Below, piece after piece: positions 1 to 8,651 of a stretch of 64,000 nucleotides of DNA; the first letter of the stretch is position 1; each line of letters begins with the position of its first letter. The stretch is from Streptomyces sp. NBC_01341 (lineage in GTDB: Bacteria > Actinomycetota > Actinomycetes > Streptomycetales > Streptomycetaceae): assembly GCF_035946055.1 (NCBI RefSeq), contig NZ_CP108364.1, positions 7,254,001-7,318,000 of the forward strand, written 5' to 3'. A model generated the notes under the pieces. The model was not told the DNA's origin, did no database searches, and was given only the letters and a program-made list of their open reading frames with translations. The translations under genes and the position numbers were made by a program.

Positions 1-25
1 GAATGCCACCACCGTAGGCAGGACA

Positions 26-373
26 GTGGCCGAAGCCATGGACACCGCCGGACCTCAGGTCTGTGACGACATGACCGTCGAGGTGGCCCTGTCCGTCATG
101 GCCAGTGCCCGCACCGGGCATCTGCTCGTCTGCGACGACAGCGGCTTGTGTACCGGACTGGTCACACACACTCAGCTCACAGCCGCCCGTGACGGCTCTG
201 CCTACACGGACAGGGTTCGGCTGCGGGACATCCTCGGCGACCGCGGACCGTTCACCTCACCGGTGACCACCATGACCGAAGCCGGGAACATGATGCGCTC
301 CAGCCACGTCGAAGCCCTGCCCGTGGTCGACGAACACGGCAGCGCCTTGGGCGTCCTCGCCCTTGCCCGCTGA
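26..373 (+). CDS. CBS-domain protein, possibly 5'-incomplete
   Basis: Two CBS-like motifs are visible over 115 residues. The first (about 12-55) has a DDMTVEVALSVM helix and a LLVCDDSG strand. The second (about 75-113) has a TMTEAGNMMRSSHVEALPVVD segment and ends GVLALAR. A CBS pair normally senses adenine nucleotides; the ligand here is unknown. The GTG at 26 is the first usable start, but the frame is open to the window edge, so the true start may lie outside. It is followed at 57 bp by another same-strand gene. Confidence 0.75.
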   Translation: MAEAMDTAGPQVCDDMTVEVALSVMASARTGHLLVCDDSGLCTGLVTHTQLTAARDGSAYTDRVRLRDILGDRGPFTSPVTTMTEAGNMMRSSHVEALPVVDEHGSALGVLALAR

Positions 374-430
374 GCCGTCCCCACCGAGCCAGAGCCACTT
401 CCTTCTCCGTCCCTCTCCCTGTGAGGCATC

Positions 431-742
431 ATGCGCTGTGTCATCGCCCGCTTCCCGTTCGACCTGACCAAGAGCGGCGTCCTGGCATCGATGAAGGGCA
501 TCAAGCCCGAGCAGGCCCCCGGCGAGTCCGTGATCATCGGCCGACGCACCTACCCCGTCAAACAGGTGGGCCAGATCGTCACACGCCAGGACCGCCGTGA
601 CTTCAGCGCCGGCGAAGTCCTCCGGGCCATGACCCAGCTCGGCTTTACCTGCCGCGGCGTTTCCCATGCCCCCGCACCCGCTCGCGCTCTCAACCCGTTG
701 CAGCACGCATCCGCGATGCTCGGCGCTCCTGCGGCCGCCTGA
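431..742 (+). CDS. small conserved actinobacterial protein of unknown function
   Basis: A 103-residue soluble protein beginning MRCVIARFPFDLTKSGVL, with a basic RRTYPVKQVGQIVTRQDRRD segment in the middle and an Ala-rich tail. I recognise the family only as a small Streptomyces protein often seen near cold-shock or RNA-helicase genes; that association is recollection, and no such gene is present here. It follows the CBS gene on the same strand and is closed by a strong hairpin at 774-818. No catalytic motif is visible. Confidence 0.65.
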   Translation: MRCVIARFPFDLTKSGVLASMKGIKPEQAPGESVIIGRRTYPVKQVGQIVTRQDRRDFSAGEVLRAMTQLGFTCRGVSHAPAPARALNPLQHASAMLGAPAAA

Positions 743-773
743 CCGGCGGGCAGGCGCAAGCCGTCAGCAAGCA

Positions 774-818
774 GCGGTGAGGGTCCGACCGGCGCACCCC
801 CGGTCGGACCCTCACCGC
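774..818 (+). terminator. strong hairpin terminator after the small conserved gene
   Basis: Perfect inverted repeat with 19-bp arms (774-792 and 800-818) and a 7-nt loop, starting 32 bp after the stop of the upstream gene. There is no T-run, which is usual for high-GC actinobacterial terminators. Confidence 0.75.
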
Positions 819-844
819 GTACCGAAGTGTCCGGACCCCGGCCC

Positions 845-1215
845 TCTCGGACTCACCTTCATGGCCTTCGTCGTGGTCACGTGCACTTTGGTCGGTGAGG
901 CACCACACCATGATCGAGCTGATGAAGTAGTACTCGCTGCTGCGCGGATCCCGGAACCGACCGGAGAACAGGGCCATCTGTTGAGTACGCAACCACCCTG
1001 AGGGTCGGCGCATCCCGTTGAACTGATCACCCCAGGCCTGCCAGCCACCTGCCAGGATCCGGACGTAGGTTAAGAACAGGCTCAGGAAGCGGAAGGCGTG
1101 CTCCAGATCGAAGCGACGGAGAAGCCCGTTCCTTCGACAGATGCTCAACCTTCAGCCAGATCAACGTTCCCGACCTATAGCAGCTCGCCGTCGATCATAA
1201 CGAGCAGGACCGCCT
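845..1215 (-). pseudogene. remnant of an IS701-like (NF041680-type) transposase
   Basis: Minus-strand fragments match parts of the fuller transposase at 50462-51920. 845-900 corresponds to its N-terminus (VHVTTTKAMKVS here, MHVTKTKAVRVS there). 1086-1215 corresponds to the FDLEHAFRF region joined directly to the region around SKERD, with about 70 bp lost between. No open frame spans the copy. It separates the first two genes from the cupin operon. Confidence 0.6.
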
Positions 1216-1250
1216 GTACGACATTGCGGCCCGCTGCGGCGGCAATCCCG

Positions 1251-1736
1251 TTACGTACCCCCCTGCCCCGTAGACGCACGTTGGCAGTCGGTGCCTTGCG
1301 CCGGGGTGAGGAGAGTGAAGTCGGCGAAGTCGAAGCCGGGTGTCACAAGGCAGCTCACCAGAACCTCACCGTCTCCGGCAGGGCGGGCGCTTTGCCAGTA
1401 GCCGGCCGGCACACACACCTCCAGCTCGGTGCCAGGGGAACGTTGCGCTCCCAGGCGGTGTTCGGTGACCGCGGTCGGTGCCGGTCCGGGCGGGCTGACA
1501 TACAGAACCAGGGGGCCTCCGCCGCGCCAGAGCCAGATCTCATCGCTTGCCACCATGTGCCACTGGGAGCGTTCCTCCGGTGCCAGCAGGTAGTGGATAA
1601 GGGTGACCAACGGCCGGTGACCGGTGCCGGTCGGGTGGGGAACGGTAATGGAGGAGGTGTAGATCCTGCGGTACCAGCCGCCTTCGGGGTGGGGCTCGAG
1701 GTCGAGGACGCGGGCGGTCTCAGGACGGGCAGTCAT
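1251..1736 (-). CDS. cupin_5 (DUF985) family protein
   Basis: 161 residues with the family pattern: LEPHPEGGWYRRIY near residue 13, then HYLLAPEERSQWHMVASDEIW (about 48-68), GTELEVCVPAGYWQSARP and LVTPGFDFADFTLL. This is a single-domain beta-barrel cupin; substrate unknown. Its ATG overlaps the stop of the upstream AdoHcy-hydrolase-like gene by 4 bp (ATGA), so the two are translationally coupled and probably act together. Confidence 0.8.
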   Translation of the reverse strand: MTARPETARVLDLEPHPEGGWYRRIYTSSITVPHPTGTGHRPLVTLIHYLLAPEERSQWHMVASDEIWLWRGGGPLVLYVSPPGPAPTAVTEHRLGAQRSPGTELEVCVPAGYWQSARPAGDGEVLVSCLVTPGFDFADFTLLTPAQGTDCQRASTGQGGT

Positions 1737-3327
1737 CGGTGGCAGCTTCCGGTCGGGACTCTGGTCTCGGGGGTGGCGGGCGGCCCGTAGCGCTCGTAGT
1801 AGTCCTGAAGGAGTCCGCAGTCCTCCAGGACGGTGTCGGCCCAGGCGGGGTCCAGCCCCCTGGGGGCGGGCCAGGTGGCGATGGTGCAGGCGCCGGTGAG
1901 CATGCCGGCGTACACGAGGTCGGAGTGGAGGTTGCTGATGCTGTCGGTCTCGTGGAAGTTCACGGGCCGGCCCCCGGCCAGGACCGTGACGTCCACACCA
2001 CCTGGTAGACGGTGGGTGCGCCGGAAGTGGTCGGGGGTGGCCGCCTCGGCCGGGGCGGCCAGGGCAGCGAGGGCGGGGAGGTCGAACTCGATGTCGCGGC
2101 TGCTGACACTGGCGAGGCAGACGGACCGCTTGAGGGCCTGGAACTCGTGGGTGGACATGCTGGTGCGGCCTGTGGCTCCGAAAATGATGAGTGGTGCGTG
2201 CCCGGTGAGGAGCGCGCCGAGTTCACGAGCGGTGATGTAGCCGCTCTCGTGGGCGTCGATGAGGTGGAGGATATCGGCGTCGTGGACCGCGACCCGCATG
2301 CGCCGTTGTGTCAGGAGCACGGCGATCTGTGCGCCTACCTGGCCGTAGCCGATGACCAGGGCGGGCTGGCCCTCGATCTTCACCGCGGGCAGCAACTCCA
2401 GCGCTGTGGAAACGGCCTTCTCAGCGATCCAGTACGACTCGATGCGCCCCTTCAGTCTGGACTGGGCGACGGAGAACACCGGGAACGGCAGGTCGTGTTC
2501 GTGGCCTTCAAGTTGTAGATCCCGGACATGGTCTGCTCGACCACCCCGGCCCAGAGGCCGGCCGCACTGTCCGGCCCGCGGCCGGAGCGGGCCTGGTCCA
2601 GCAGCGCGGGTACCACGTATCCGCCGTCGTCCAGGGCCAGACAGCGCAGGCCCTGTCTGCGGGCCAAGGCGGTGTGCCGGGCGACCGCTTCGGGATCCGT
2701 CGCGTCGCAGACGCTCACGCCGAGGTCGGCGAGGTGGCCGTGGACCCGGTGCCTCCACTGGTAGGCGTAGTCCTTGCGCAGGACCGTCATGGCCTCCAGC
2801 GGAGCACCCAGTTCGGCGAGACAGCCGACCAAGTGGACCAGGTCGGTGAGGAAATGCCCGGTGACCATCAGCGCGAAGCCCGCGAGCGGCTTGCCGTCAC
2901 GCAGCCGCTGGACGGTGGCGCTCATCAGGGGTAGCTCGCCCGCCACCCGCTGCGTTTCCTGTGCGGTGAGGGGTTGGCGGTGCCAGACGTCCGCCCAGCG
3001 CCCCAGGGAGGCGGTCGGCGGCGTGCCGGTGGTGGTGAACAGTCTCAGGTTGAGGTGCAGCAGGGACGTTTTGGCTTGTTCGCCGCGCATCTCGGTGGAG
3101 AAGAACATCCGGGCGTGGAGACCGGGTTCGAGGTGTGCGGTGAGCTCGCCCGCGGCTTGTCCGAGGAGAACGTTCCGGCCGCCGGCGTCACACAGGCGCC
3201 GGGCCGCGCGGTACAGGAGGTGGGGGCCATCCTCGGGGGCGGCGGTAAGAGCGACCGCGGTCGAGGCAAAGGAGGCAAGGCCGTTTACGGGCGCCGGCTC
3301 GGGCTGGTCCGGACGTCGGATGGTCAC
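1733..3327 (-). pseudogene. S-adenosylhomocysteine hydrolase-like protein, frameshifted
   Basis: Two overlapping minus-strand frames together give about 530 residues. The N-terminal part (3327 to about 2515) ends EQTMSGIYNL. The C-terminal part continues EGHEHDLPFPVFSVAQSRLK, then a Rossmann motif GYGQVGAQIA and NFHETDSISNLHSDL. One missing C at about 2509 (CCTTC for an expected CCTTCC) would rejoin the frames. The organisation, with substrate half and NAD half and the VFSVAQSRLKGRIE linker, resembles adenosylhomocysteinase-like NAD-binding proteins, but it is clearly not a canonical housekeeping copy. It is the first gene of a two-gene operon with the cupin. Either a recent pseudogene or a base-calling error. 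Confidence 0.7.
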
Positions 3328-3433
3328 GTGTTGAATTCTCGATCCGTTCGGCGTTGAATCTTGATCTGTTCTACTCGGGTGAAGCCCTCAACCGCAAAAC
3401 ACGTAAGAGTCGGTGTGAAAATTGGATAACCGC

Positions 3434-3889
3434 ATGACGGTAACGGTCCAGGGAGATGTCGCATGCCCGGCCTCGGTCGTATGGGGACGGATTATGGCGT
3501 TCGGCGACATCGCGCAATGGCATCCGCTGATCTCCCGCAGCATCCAGGAGAGCATGCCCGGGCCGGGAGGCGGGGTGGTGAGGGCCCTTACGACACTCGA
3601 CGGGGCAGCCGTCCGCGAGGAGTTGATCTCGTGTGACACCGAGGGGCGCAGACTCACGTACGCGTTCCTGACCAGTCCATTTCCCGTCAAGAATTACTGC
3701 GCGACTGTGGAGGTGTCCGAATCGGGCGCCGGCGCCTCCTGTCAGGTCACCTGGACGGCGACGTTCGAGCCGCATGACCCCGCCGACGGGCCACGGCTGA
3801 GGTTCCTATTCGCAAACGATGTATTTCGAAACGGAATCGCAGCGCTGAGCCCTGCCGAAATCAGGCCTGGAAGGATCGCCGCGCCCTGA
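3434..3889 (+). CDS. SRPBCC (polyketide cyclase/START-like) family protein
   Basis: About 151 residues with the SRPBCC pattern: VACPASVVWGRIMAFGDIAQWHP at the N-terminus, a central REELISCDTEGRRLTYAF and a CQVTWTATFEP strand. Such helix-grip proteins bind hydrophobic ligands; the ligand is unknown. I prefer the ATG at 3434; a TTG at 3422 is in frame. It is divergent from the AdoHcy-hydrolase-like gene, sharing a roughly 105-bp intergenic region. The last 15 residues look unlike the usual family end, so the 3' end may have been replaced. Confidence 0.75.
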   Translation: MTVTVQGDVACPASVVWGRIMAFGDIAQWHPLISRSIQESMPGPGGGVVRALTTLDGAAVREELISCDTEGRRLTYAFLTSPFPVKNYCATVEVSESGAGASCQVTWTATFEPHDPADGPRLRFLFANDVFRNGIAALSPAEIRPGRIAAP

Positions 3890-3904
3890 CGGGAAATCAT
3901 CTAG

Positions 3905-4069
3905 ATGATAATTCGAACGTCGAAGGGTGAGAAGTCATCAAATCCGATCGAATATCGCCGTTCCGTGTGTCCGGCGAACTCCCCGGCCGTCTCCGATGGA
4001 GATTTCACGGTGCTCGGGGAGGAACTCGGCAAGGGCCCCTCAGTGCACGGCTTCGAGGACGAACGCTGA
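3905..4069 (+). CDS. possible small ORF, 54 residues, unknown
   Basis: ATG at 3905 to TGA at 4069 in the same orientation as the SRPBCC gene, 15 bp after its stop. The peptide has a charged N-terminus and a VCPANSPAVSDGDFTVLGEE segment. No clear ribosome site and no recognised family. It may be a real small gene or the tail of something lost. The stretch from 4070 to 4226 contains nothing I can support. Confidence 0.25.
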   Translation: MIIRTSKGEKSSNPIEYRRSVCPANSPAVSDGDFTVLGEELGKGPSVHGFEDER

Positions 4070-4230
4070 ACCCTGGCCCGGGTCCAGACAGTGATCCGCC
4101 GCAGGAGCCTTCTTGTGCTGTGTGCAGGACCAGGAAGCCGGGGCTCACCCGGACGGGGAGGGCGAGGCAGTGCGGGCGGGCGATGCCGAACGTGCCGAGC
4201 CGCCACGAACTCCCCTTCCGCAGCATCTAG

Positions 4231-4680
4231 GGCCCGTCTTCAAAGCCGTTTAGAACCCCGATTTCTGCTTCCGCCAAGCCGGTGAGCCCGCCCTACTTGC
4301 TGTCTCGTGCCTTCTCGTAAGCGGCCAGTTCCCCCGCATTGCCGATGAAGGCCGGGCCGCAACCTGGCGGCAGGCGATCGATGACCATCGCTACTGCGGC
4401 CTGCGCGCTGTCCGTCTCGGCGATCCGAGGGCTGCTCCGATGCGGTCCTTCGACGTAGTACCGGCCATCTCGCAGCGTGCCGATGTACGGGATGTCCCAA
4501 AGGCCACCGGCCTTCGACCGGCAGGTCTACCGCCGACGCAATGTGGTCGAGCGCTGCTTCAACCGCCTCAAGGGCTTCCGAGGCATCGCCACCGGATACG
4601 ACAAGACCGCCACCTCCTACGAAGCAGCGGTCAGTCTTGCGTCATTCCTGCTGTGGGCAAAATCCGTTTGAAGACGGACC
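4231..4680 (+). mobile_element. 450-bp internally deleted (MITE-like) copy of the DUF6193-carrying IS5-type element
   Basis: Flanked by CTAG on both sides (4227-4230 and 4681-4684). The left end reads GGCCCGTCTTCAAAGCCG; the right end, read inward, is GGTCCGTCTTCAAACGG, giving 13 of 14 matching terminal bases. 4231 to about 4490 is the reverse complement of the 3' part of the DUF6193 gene and the end of the element at 7307-8713. About 4500-4680 is the transposase 3' end. The join lies near 4490-4500. Flanks differ from those of the full element, so this is a separate insertion that needs a transposase in trans. Confidence 0.85.
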
Positions 4681-4899
4681 CTAGCAGATCCTGGAGGGCG
4701 AAAAAGATTGGAACCGAGTGAGGGTCGCGGAGAGGAAAGGAGTGAGGCCTCAGTTGGAGCCTCGCCCATTGGAAGGGGAGCGACCTGCGCGCGCACGCGA
4801 AGGTCGGCTCTGCCCGAGGTGAGGTGGAGAGATCGGTCGGCAGCTCCTGCCCACCGGGATCACTCGCCGAGCCGCCACATCCATCACAAGGACACCCTG

Positions 4900-5850
4900 A
4901 TGCAGCGCTTCGACCACGATCACCACTACCCCTCCGCCTCGACGCCGGCCCGGTCGCCCTTCAGGCTGCCGGGCCTGGCTCTGGCGTTGCCTGCCGTGTC
5001 CGCGGCCCTCGTCGGTGCCCTGACCCTCACGTTCTCCCTCGGTGACCACAGCTCCGCCCCGGTAGCCGGGTCGGCCGCCTTTGCGCCAGCCCAGGCGAAT
5101 AGCGCGACCATCGCTCTCGGCCGCATCGCCACCGCAGCTACGGAGAGGGACGCGGCGCCTGTGAAGAAGGACCAGTTCGTGTACGTGCAGCGCTTGGCGC
5201 GCGAGAACAAGGGGACCTACGGCGACCGGGTGATGCTCGGTGCATTGCACAAGGAGGAGATCTGGACGGCTCAGAAGCCAGGCCCGACGACCCTGACCGG
5301 CTGGATCCGCTCAAGCGGCAAGGACGCCGTCATGCCCGGTCAACTGGTGCCGTGCACGTCTTCGAACCCAGTGCGGCCCGGCCTCTGGTACGCCACCTAC
5401 GCATGGATGGCCTCACTGCCCACCGACCGCGCCGCCATGCGCGAACTGCTCTACGACCAGACCGAAGTCGAGGAGGGTGAGTCGAAGGACGAGGCCGTCT
5501 TCAGGACGATCGGCGACCTGCTGAGCAGTGTGACAATGCCCACGGCTACCACATCGGCCCTGTACGAAGCTGCCGCCCTCATTCCCGGGATCACGCGGAT
5601 CCCCGACGTCGTCGACGCGGCGGGACGGCACGGCATGGGCATCACCCGCAGGGACGACGATTCCGCGACCCGGTCCGTACTGATCTTCGACAAGCACACC
5701 CTCGCCTATATCGGCTCACAGGCGTACTTCGTCCGTGGCGGGGCCGCATCCCGAGATGCGGAGAACGACGTGTTGTTCGGCATCGACGCCGTCATGGAGC
5801 GCGGGATCGTCGAACAGCCCGGAGAGACGCTCGCGCACACAGCCGGCTGA
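4900..5850 (+). CDS. CU044_5270 family membrane-anchored protein
   Basis: 316 residues. A His/Pro-rich N-terminus is followed by a hydrophobic segment (about residues 28-50) and an extracytoplasmic part with QRLARENKG, GWIRSSGK, a helical DRAAMRELLYDQTE section and RHGMGITRRDD...LIFDKHTLAYIGSQAYF. This is the layout of the actinobacterial CU044_5270 family, which is normally encoded directly after an ECF-type sigma factor gene and may act as its partner. Here no sigma gene precedes it: the upstream DNA is the 450-bp mobile element and 215 bp of unassigned sequence. The ATG at 4900 follows AAGGA at about 4888. Confidence 0.8.
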   Translation: MQRFDHDHHYPSASTPARSPFRLPGLALALPAVSAALVGALTLTFSLGDHSSAPVAGSAAFAPAQANSATIALGRIATAATERDAAPVKKDQFVYVQRLARENKGTYGDRVMLGALHKEEIWTAQKPGPTTLTGWIRSSGKDAVMPGQLVPCTSSNPVRPGLWYATYAWMASLPTDRAAMRELLYDQTEVEEGESKDEAVFRTIGDLLSSVTMPTATTSALYEAAALIPGITRIPDVVDAAGRHGMGITRRDDDSATRSVLIFDKHTLAYIGSQAYFVRGGAASRDAENDVLFGIDAVMERGIVEQPGETLAHTAG

Positions 5851-6149
5851 CAACGCCCCGAGAACGATGGCCGTCGAACGCCGATGGCATGCCAAACCGA
5901 AGGGCCTGTGGATCACTCCGTCGGCCCTTCGGTCCGCTGCTACGACGAGGTCGCTATTGCCTGGGCTTGGCGCCGGCCGGCCCGGGTGGTCGGGCCTTGG
6001 CTGCCATTAAGCCGCGGACAGTTCAGGCATTCCCATCGGTACCGTGCGCTGGGCGCCGACCTGGCGCGGACCAGCAAGTTGACCCAACGAGCTCGCGCAC
6101 GGGCAGCGGTTGGACGTGGGAGAGTTCTGTGGGGCTCGGCTGCTCACGT

Positions 6150-6310
6150 ATGGAAGACCGGCCTGCTGTCCGCGGTCTGCTGTTGGGACAGCGGGCCGGC
6201 CGGGGCTTGGACGGTAACGTCCATGTGCTCCCGGCGGCCAAGGTGGCGGGCCGGCGCCTGCCAGTTCTTCAGGTGTGCGATGCCGTGCTCCACACGGATA
6301 CGGCGTGAGG
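6150..6310 (-). pseudogene. IS5-type (DDE_Tnp_4) transposase C-terminal fragment, inverted
   Basis: On the minus strand the sequence encodes SRRIRVEHGIAHLKNW followed by RHLGRREHMD and LSQQQTADS, matching the C-terminus of the transposase at 56180-56807. It lies head-to-head with the forward fragment that starts at 6312, so an inverted duplication or nested insertion of the same IS type occurred here. Confidence 0.65.
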
Positions 6311-6311
6311 A

Positions 6312-7015
6312 GTGGGCCTTGCGCTAGCGCTCGTGCGTACCGGTCCGGGGCGTTTTTTCCGGTCGACCATTACGCGTGCGGTCGACGAGATCCGACCCCT
6401 GATCGGCGACCGGGGCTGTCGTGTCGAGGGCGGTCTGCGACTTCGCACGCTTGGCGATGTGATCACCTGTCTGGGCGCCACCAACCAGACCGCACTGGCG
6501 GACGCCACCGAGATCCGAGTCCGTCGCCTGGGCGCACAACGCAGCGGACGCAGACGGTTCATCTCAGGCAAGAGCCGCATCAACGCCACGAAAGCGCTCG
6601 TCGTAACCGACCAGCGCGGACGACCACTGTTCTGCGGCGTGGTCCGGGCCGGCTCCGTCGCCGACCTTACTCAGGCTCGTGACTCCGGCCTGGTCAACCT
6701 GCTCGCCGACACCAATTGACCTGCAGATCCTTGCCGACTCCGGCTATCAGAGCCGGGCGGCCAAACTCTACGGCGGCCAGGTCGTCACCCCGCCGCGCAA
6801 ACGACGCGGCAGACACCTCGAACATCTGAAGGGCTGATGGCACACCACGAGAATGCCCGTTTCGCCCACTCCTCGACCTAAATCCCCGTCGAACGAGGCG
6901 TCGCCCATCTCAAGAACTGGAGGGCCCTCGTCTTTACCGACCAACAAGCAGCCCACCACACGAAGGCACTCGTACTGCCCGTCACTGCGGGGCGACCAGA
7001 ACGCCGACCGCACAC
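6312..7015 (+). pseudogene. IS5-type (DDE_Tnp_4) transposase remnant
   Basis: Contains LRLRTLGDVITCLGATNQTA and DATEIRVRRLG, then RFISGKSRINATKALVVTDQ, as in the 56180-56807 copy. The frame ends in a stop at 6719, resumes as LQILADSGYQ, and after 6836 only scraps such as VERGVAHLKNWRAL remain. Several frameshifts; not functional. Confidence 0.75.
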
Positions 7016-7153
7016 GCAACACGGCTTTCCTCAGCCATGCACGAGGTCGTCAGCTCACAGACCGGGAAGAAACGAATATGGAACCGAACTCCCGCCGTGG
7101 AGAGGTATTGGGTGAGGACGCACTCGCGGCCGTGCCATTAAGGACGACACCAC

Positions 7154-7306
7154 ATGACTAACAACCGCCCCAGCAGTCAGGAGACTTGGCGCATCGAGGT
7201 CGAGGAGATCGCCGAACTGCTCCCGGCTCCTGCCAACTGGGACATGCCACGCGAGCGATACATCCAACTTAGGGAAGAGCTCATGCGGCGGATCGACCAT
7301 GACTAG
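7154..7306 (+). CDS. small acidic protein, 50 residues, unknown
   Basis: Reads MTNNRPSSQETWRIEVEEIA... and ends MRRIDHD, an amphipathic, charged peptide with no recognised family. Its TAG stop (7304-7306) is part of the CTAG target at which the following IS inserted, so the insertion leaves the coding sequence intact. A further short frame (ATG at 7078, stop at 7161) overlaps its start and could be a coupled leader. It has the look of a small Streptomyces accessory protein. Confidence 0.5.
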   Translation: MTNNRPSSQETWRIEVEEIAELLPAPANWDMPRERYIQLREELMRRIDHD

Positions 7307-7315
7307 GGTCCGTCT

Positions 7316-8177
7316 TCAAACGGATTTTGCCCACAGCAGGAATGACGCAAGACTGACCGCTGCTTCGTAGGAGGTGGCGGTCTTGTCGTATCCGGTGGCG
7401 ATGCCTCGGAAGCCCTTGAGGCGGTTGAAGCAGCGCTCGACCACATTGCGTCGGCGGTAGACCTGCCGGTCGAAGGCCGGTGGCCTTCCGCCGAGGCGGC
7501 CTCGGTTGTGTCGGTGGCGCCGCTGGTCGCTCTTCTCCGGGATGGTGCACGTGATACCGCGTTTGCTCAGGTAGGCACGGAAACCCCGGGAGCTGTAAGC
7601 CTTGTCGGCCATGACCCGATCAGGTCTGGATCGGGACCGGCCGGGGGCCGTCGCGGGGGACGCGGATGCGTTCCAGGAGGGGGGCGTGCGCAGATGCTGT
7701 CGTGGCGTTGGCCGGGTGTCAGCAAGATCGCGAGGGGGCGTTCTTTCCCGTCGCAGGCGAGATGGATCTTGGTGGTCAGTCCTCCTCGGGATCGGCCGAG
7801 GGCGTGATCGTATGGTTCGTCCGGCCGGTGGGTCCCCTTTTTCGGCCGGTGGCGGCGGCGTGCTGGTGGGCGCGGACGATGGTGGAGTCGATCTGGACGA
7901 GCCAGTCGATGTCGCCGGCCGCGTCGGCTTGGGCCTGGATCTGCTGGAGGGCCTGGGTGAAGACGCCGCTCAACGCGTAGCGGCGGAAGCGGGTGTAGAC
8001 CGTTTGCCACGGCCCGTAGCGGTCGGGCAGGTCACGCCACGGCAGGCCCGTGCGGATCTTGTACACCATCCCATTGATGACCCGCCGGTCGTCCACCCTG
8101 GGCCGGCCAGTCGAGGCCGAGGGTATGAGCGGAGCGAGTAAATCCCAGTCTTGATCGGTGAGTTCATGTCTCTGCAT
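7316..8177 (-). pseudogene. IS5-family (IS427-like) transposase, frameshifted
   Basis: The N-terminal frame starts at 8177 (MQRHELTDQDWDLLAPLIP) and includes GLPWRDLPDRYGPWQTVY and QIDSTIVRAHQHAA. The middle part LGRSRGGLTTKIHLACDGK is in a second frame, and the C-terminal part MADKAYSSRGFRAYLSKRGI...VVERCFNRLKGFRG (7612-7316) is in a third. The first shift could be the programmed frameshift known in the IS427 group; the second, near 7620-7680, looks like damage. The stop lies only 9 bp inside the left end. Confidence 0.8.
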
Positions 8178-8243
8178 CCGACCATGATCCACTGGCGGAT
8201 GATCTTTGATGACAAGGCCGAAAGGGCCCCGCACAATCGCGGT

Positions 8244-8651
8244 ATGACCAACATCGTCGACGCAGCCTGGCACAAGGTCCTGAGTACTTACGGCGAACCG
8301 TTCCGGCCGGAAGCATCACCGCTTCTGGAACCGTTTGCAAAGCTCGTGCGGGTAGCGCATGGTGAACCGCTGCTTCGCCAGCTCTCCCCGTGGACCGGTA
8401 TGTGGGAGCTGCACTTCAGCAGGTGTACGGAGATGGATTACACCTGGGACATCCCGTACATCGGCACGCTGCGAGACGGCCGGTACTACGTCGAAGGACC
8501 GCATCGGAGCAGCCCTCGGATCGCCGAGACGGACAGCGCGCAGGCCGCAGTAGCGATGGTCATCGATCGCCTGCCGCCAGGTTGCGGCCCGGCCTTCATC
8601 GGCAATGCGGGGGAACTGGCCGCTTACGAGAAGGCACGAGACAGCAAGTAG
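8244..8651 (+). CDS. DUF6193 family protein, passenger gene of element 1
   Basis: 135 residues beginning MTNIVDAAWHKVLSTYGEPF. Core family features are visible: LLRQLSPWTGMWELHFSRCT, the WDIPYIGTLRDGRYYV strand pair, SPRIAETDSAQAAVAMVIDR and LPPGCGPAFIGNAGELAAYE. The family is annotated in databases in connection with natural-product clusters, but the function is not known. It is divergent from the transposase, 66 bp apart, and lies 62 bp inside the right end. The ATG at 8244 gives the family-typical length; the ribosome site is weak. A truncated second copy lies in 4231-4490. Confidence 0.8.
   Translation: MTNIVDAAWHKVLSTYGEPFRPEASPLLEPFAKLVRVAHGEPLLRQLSPWTGMWELHFSRCTEMDYTWDIPYIGTLRDGRYYVEGPHRSSPRIAETDSAQAAVAMVIDRLPPGCGPAFIGNAGELAAYEKARDSK

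Noticed and set aside
1098..1790. 230-codon plus-strand frame
   Set aside because: Antisense to the cupin gene, whose motifs and 4-bp operon overlap are convincing.
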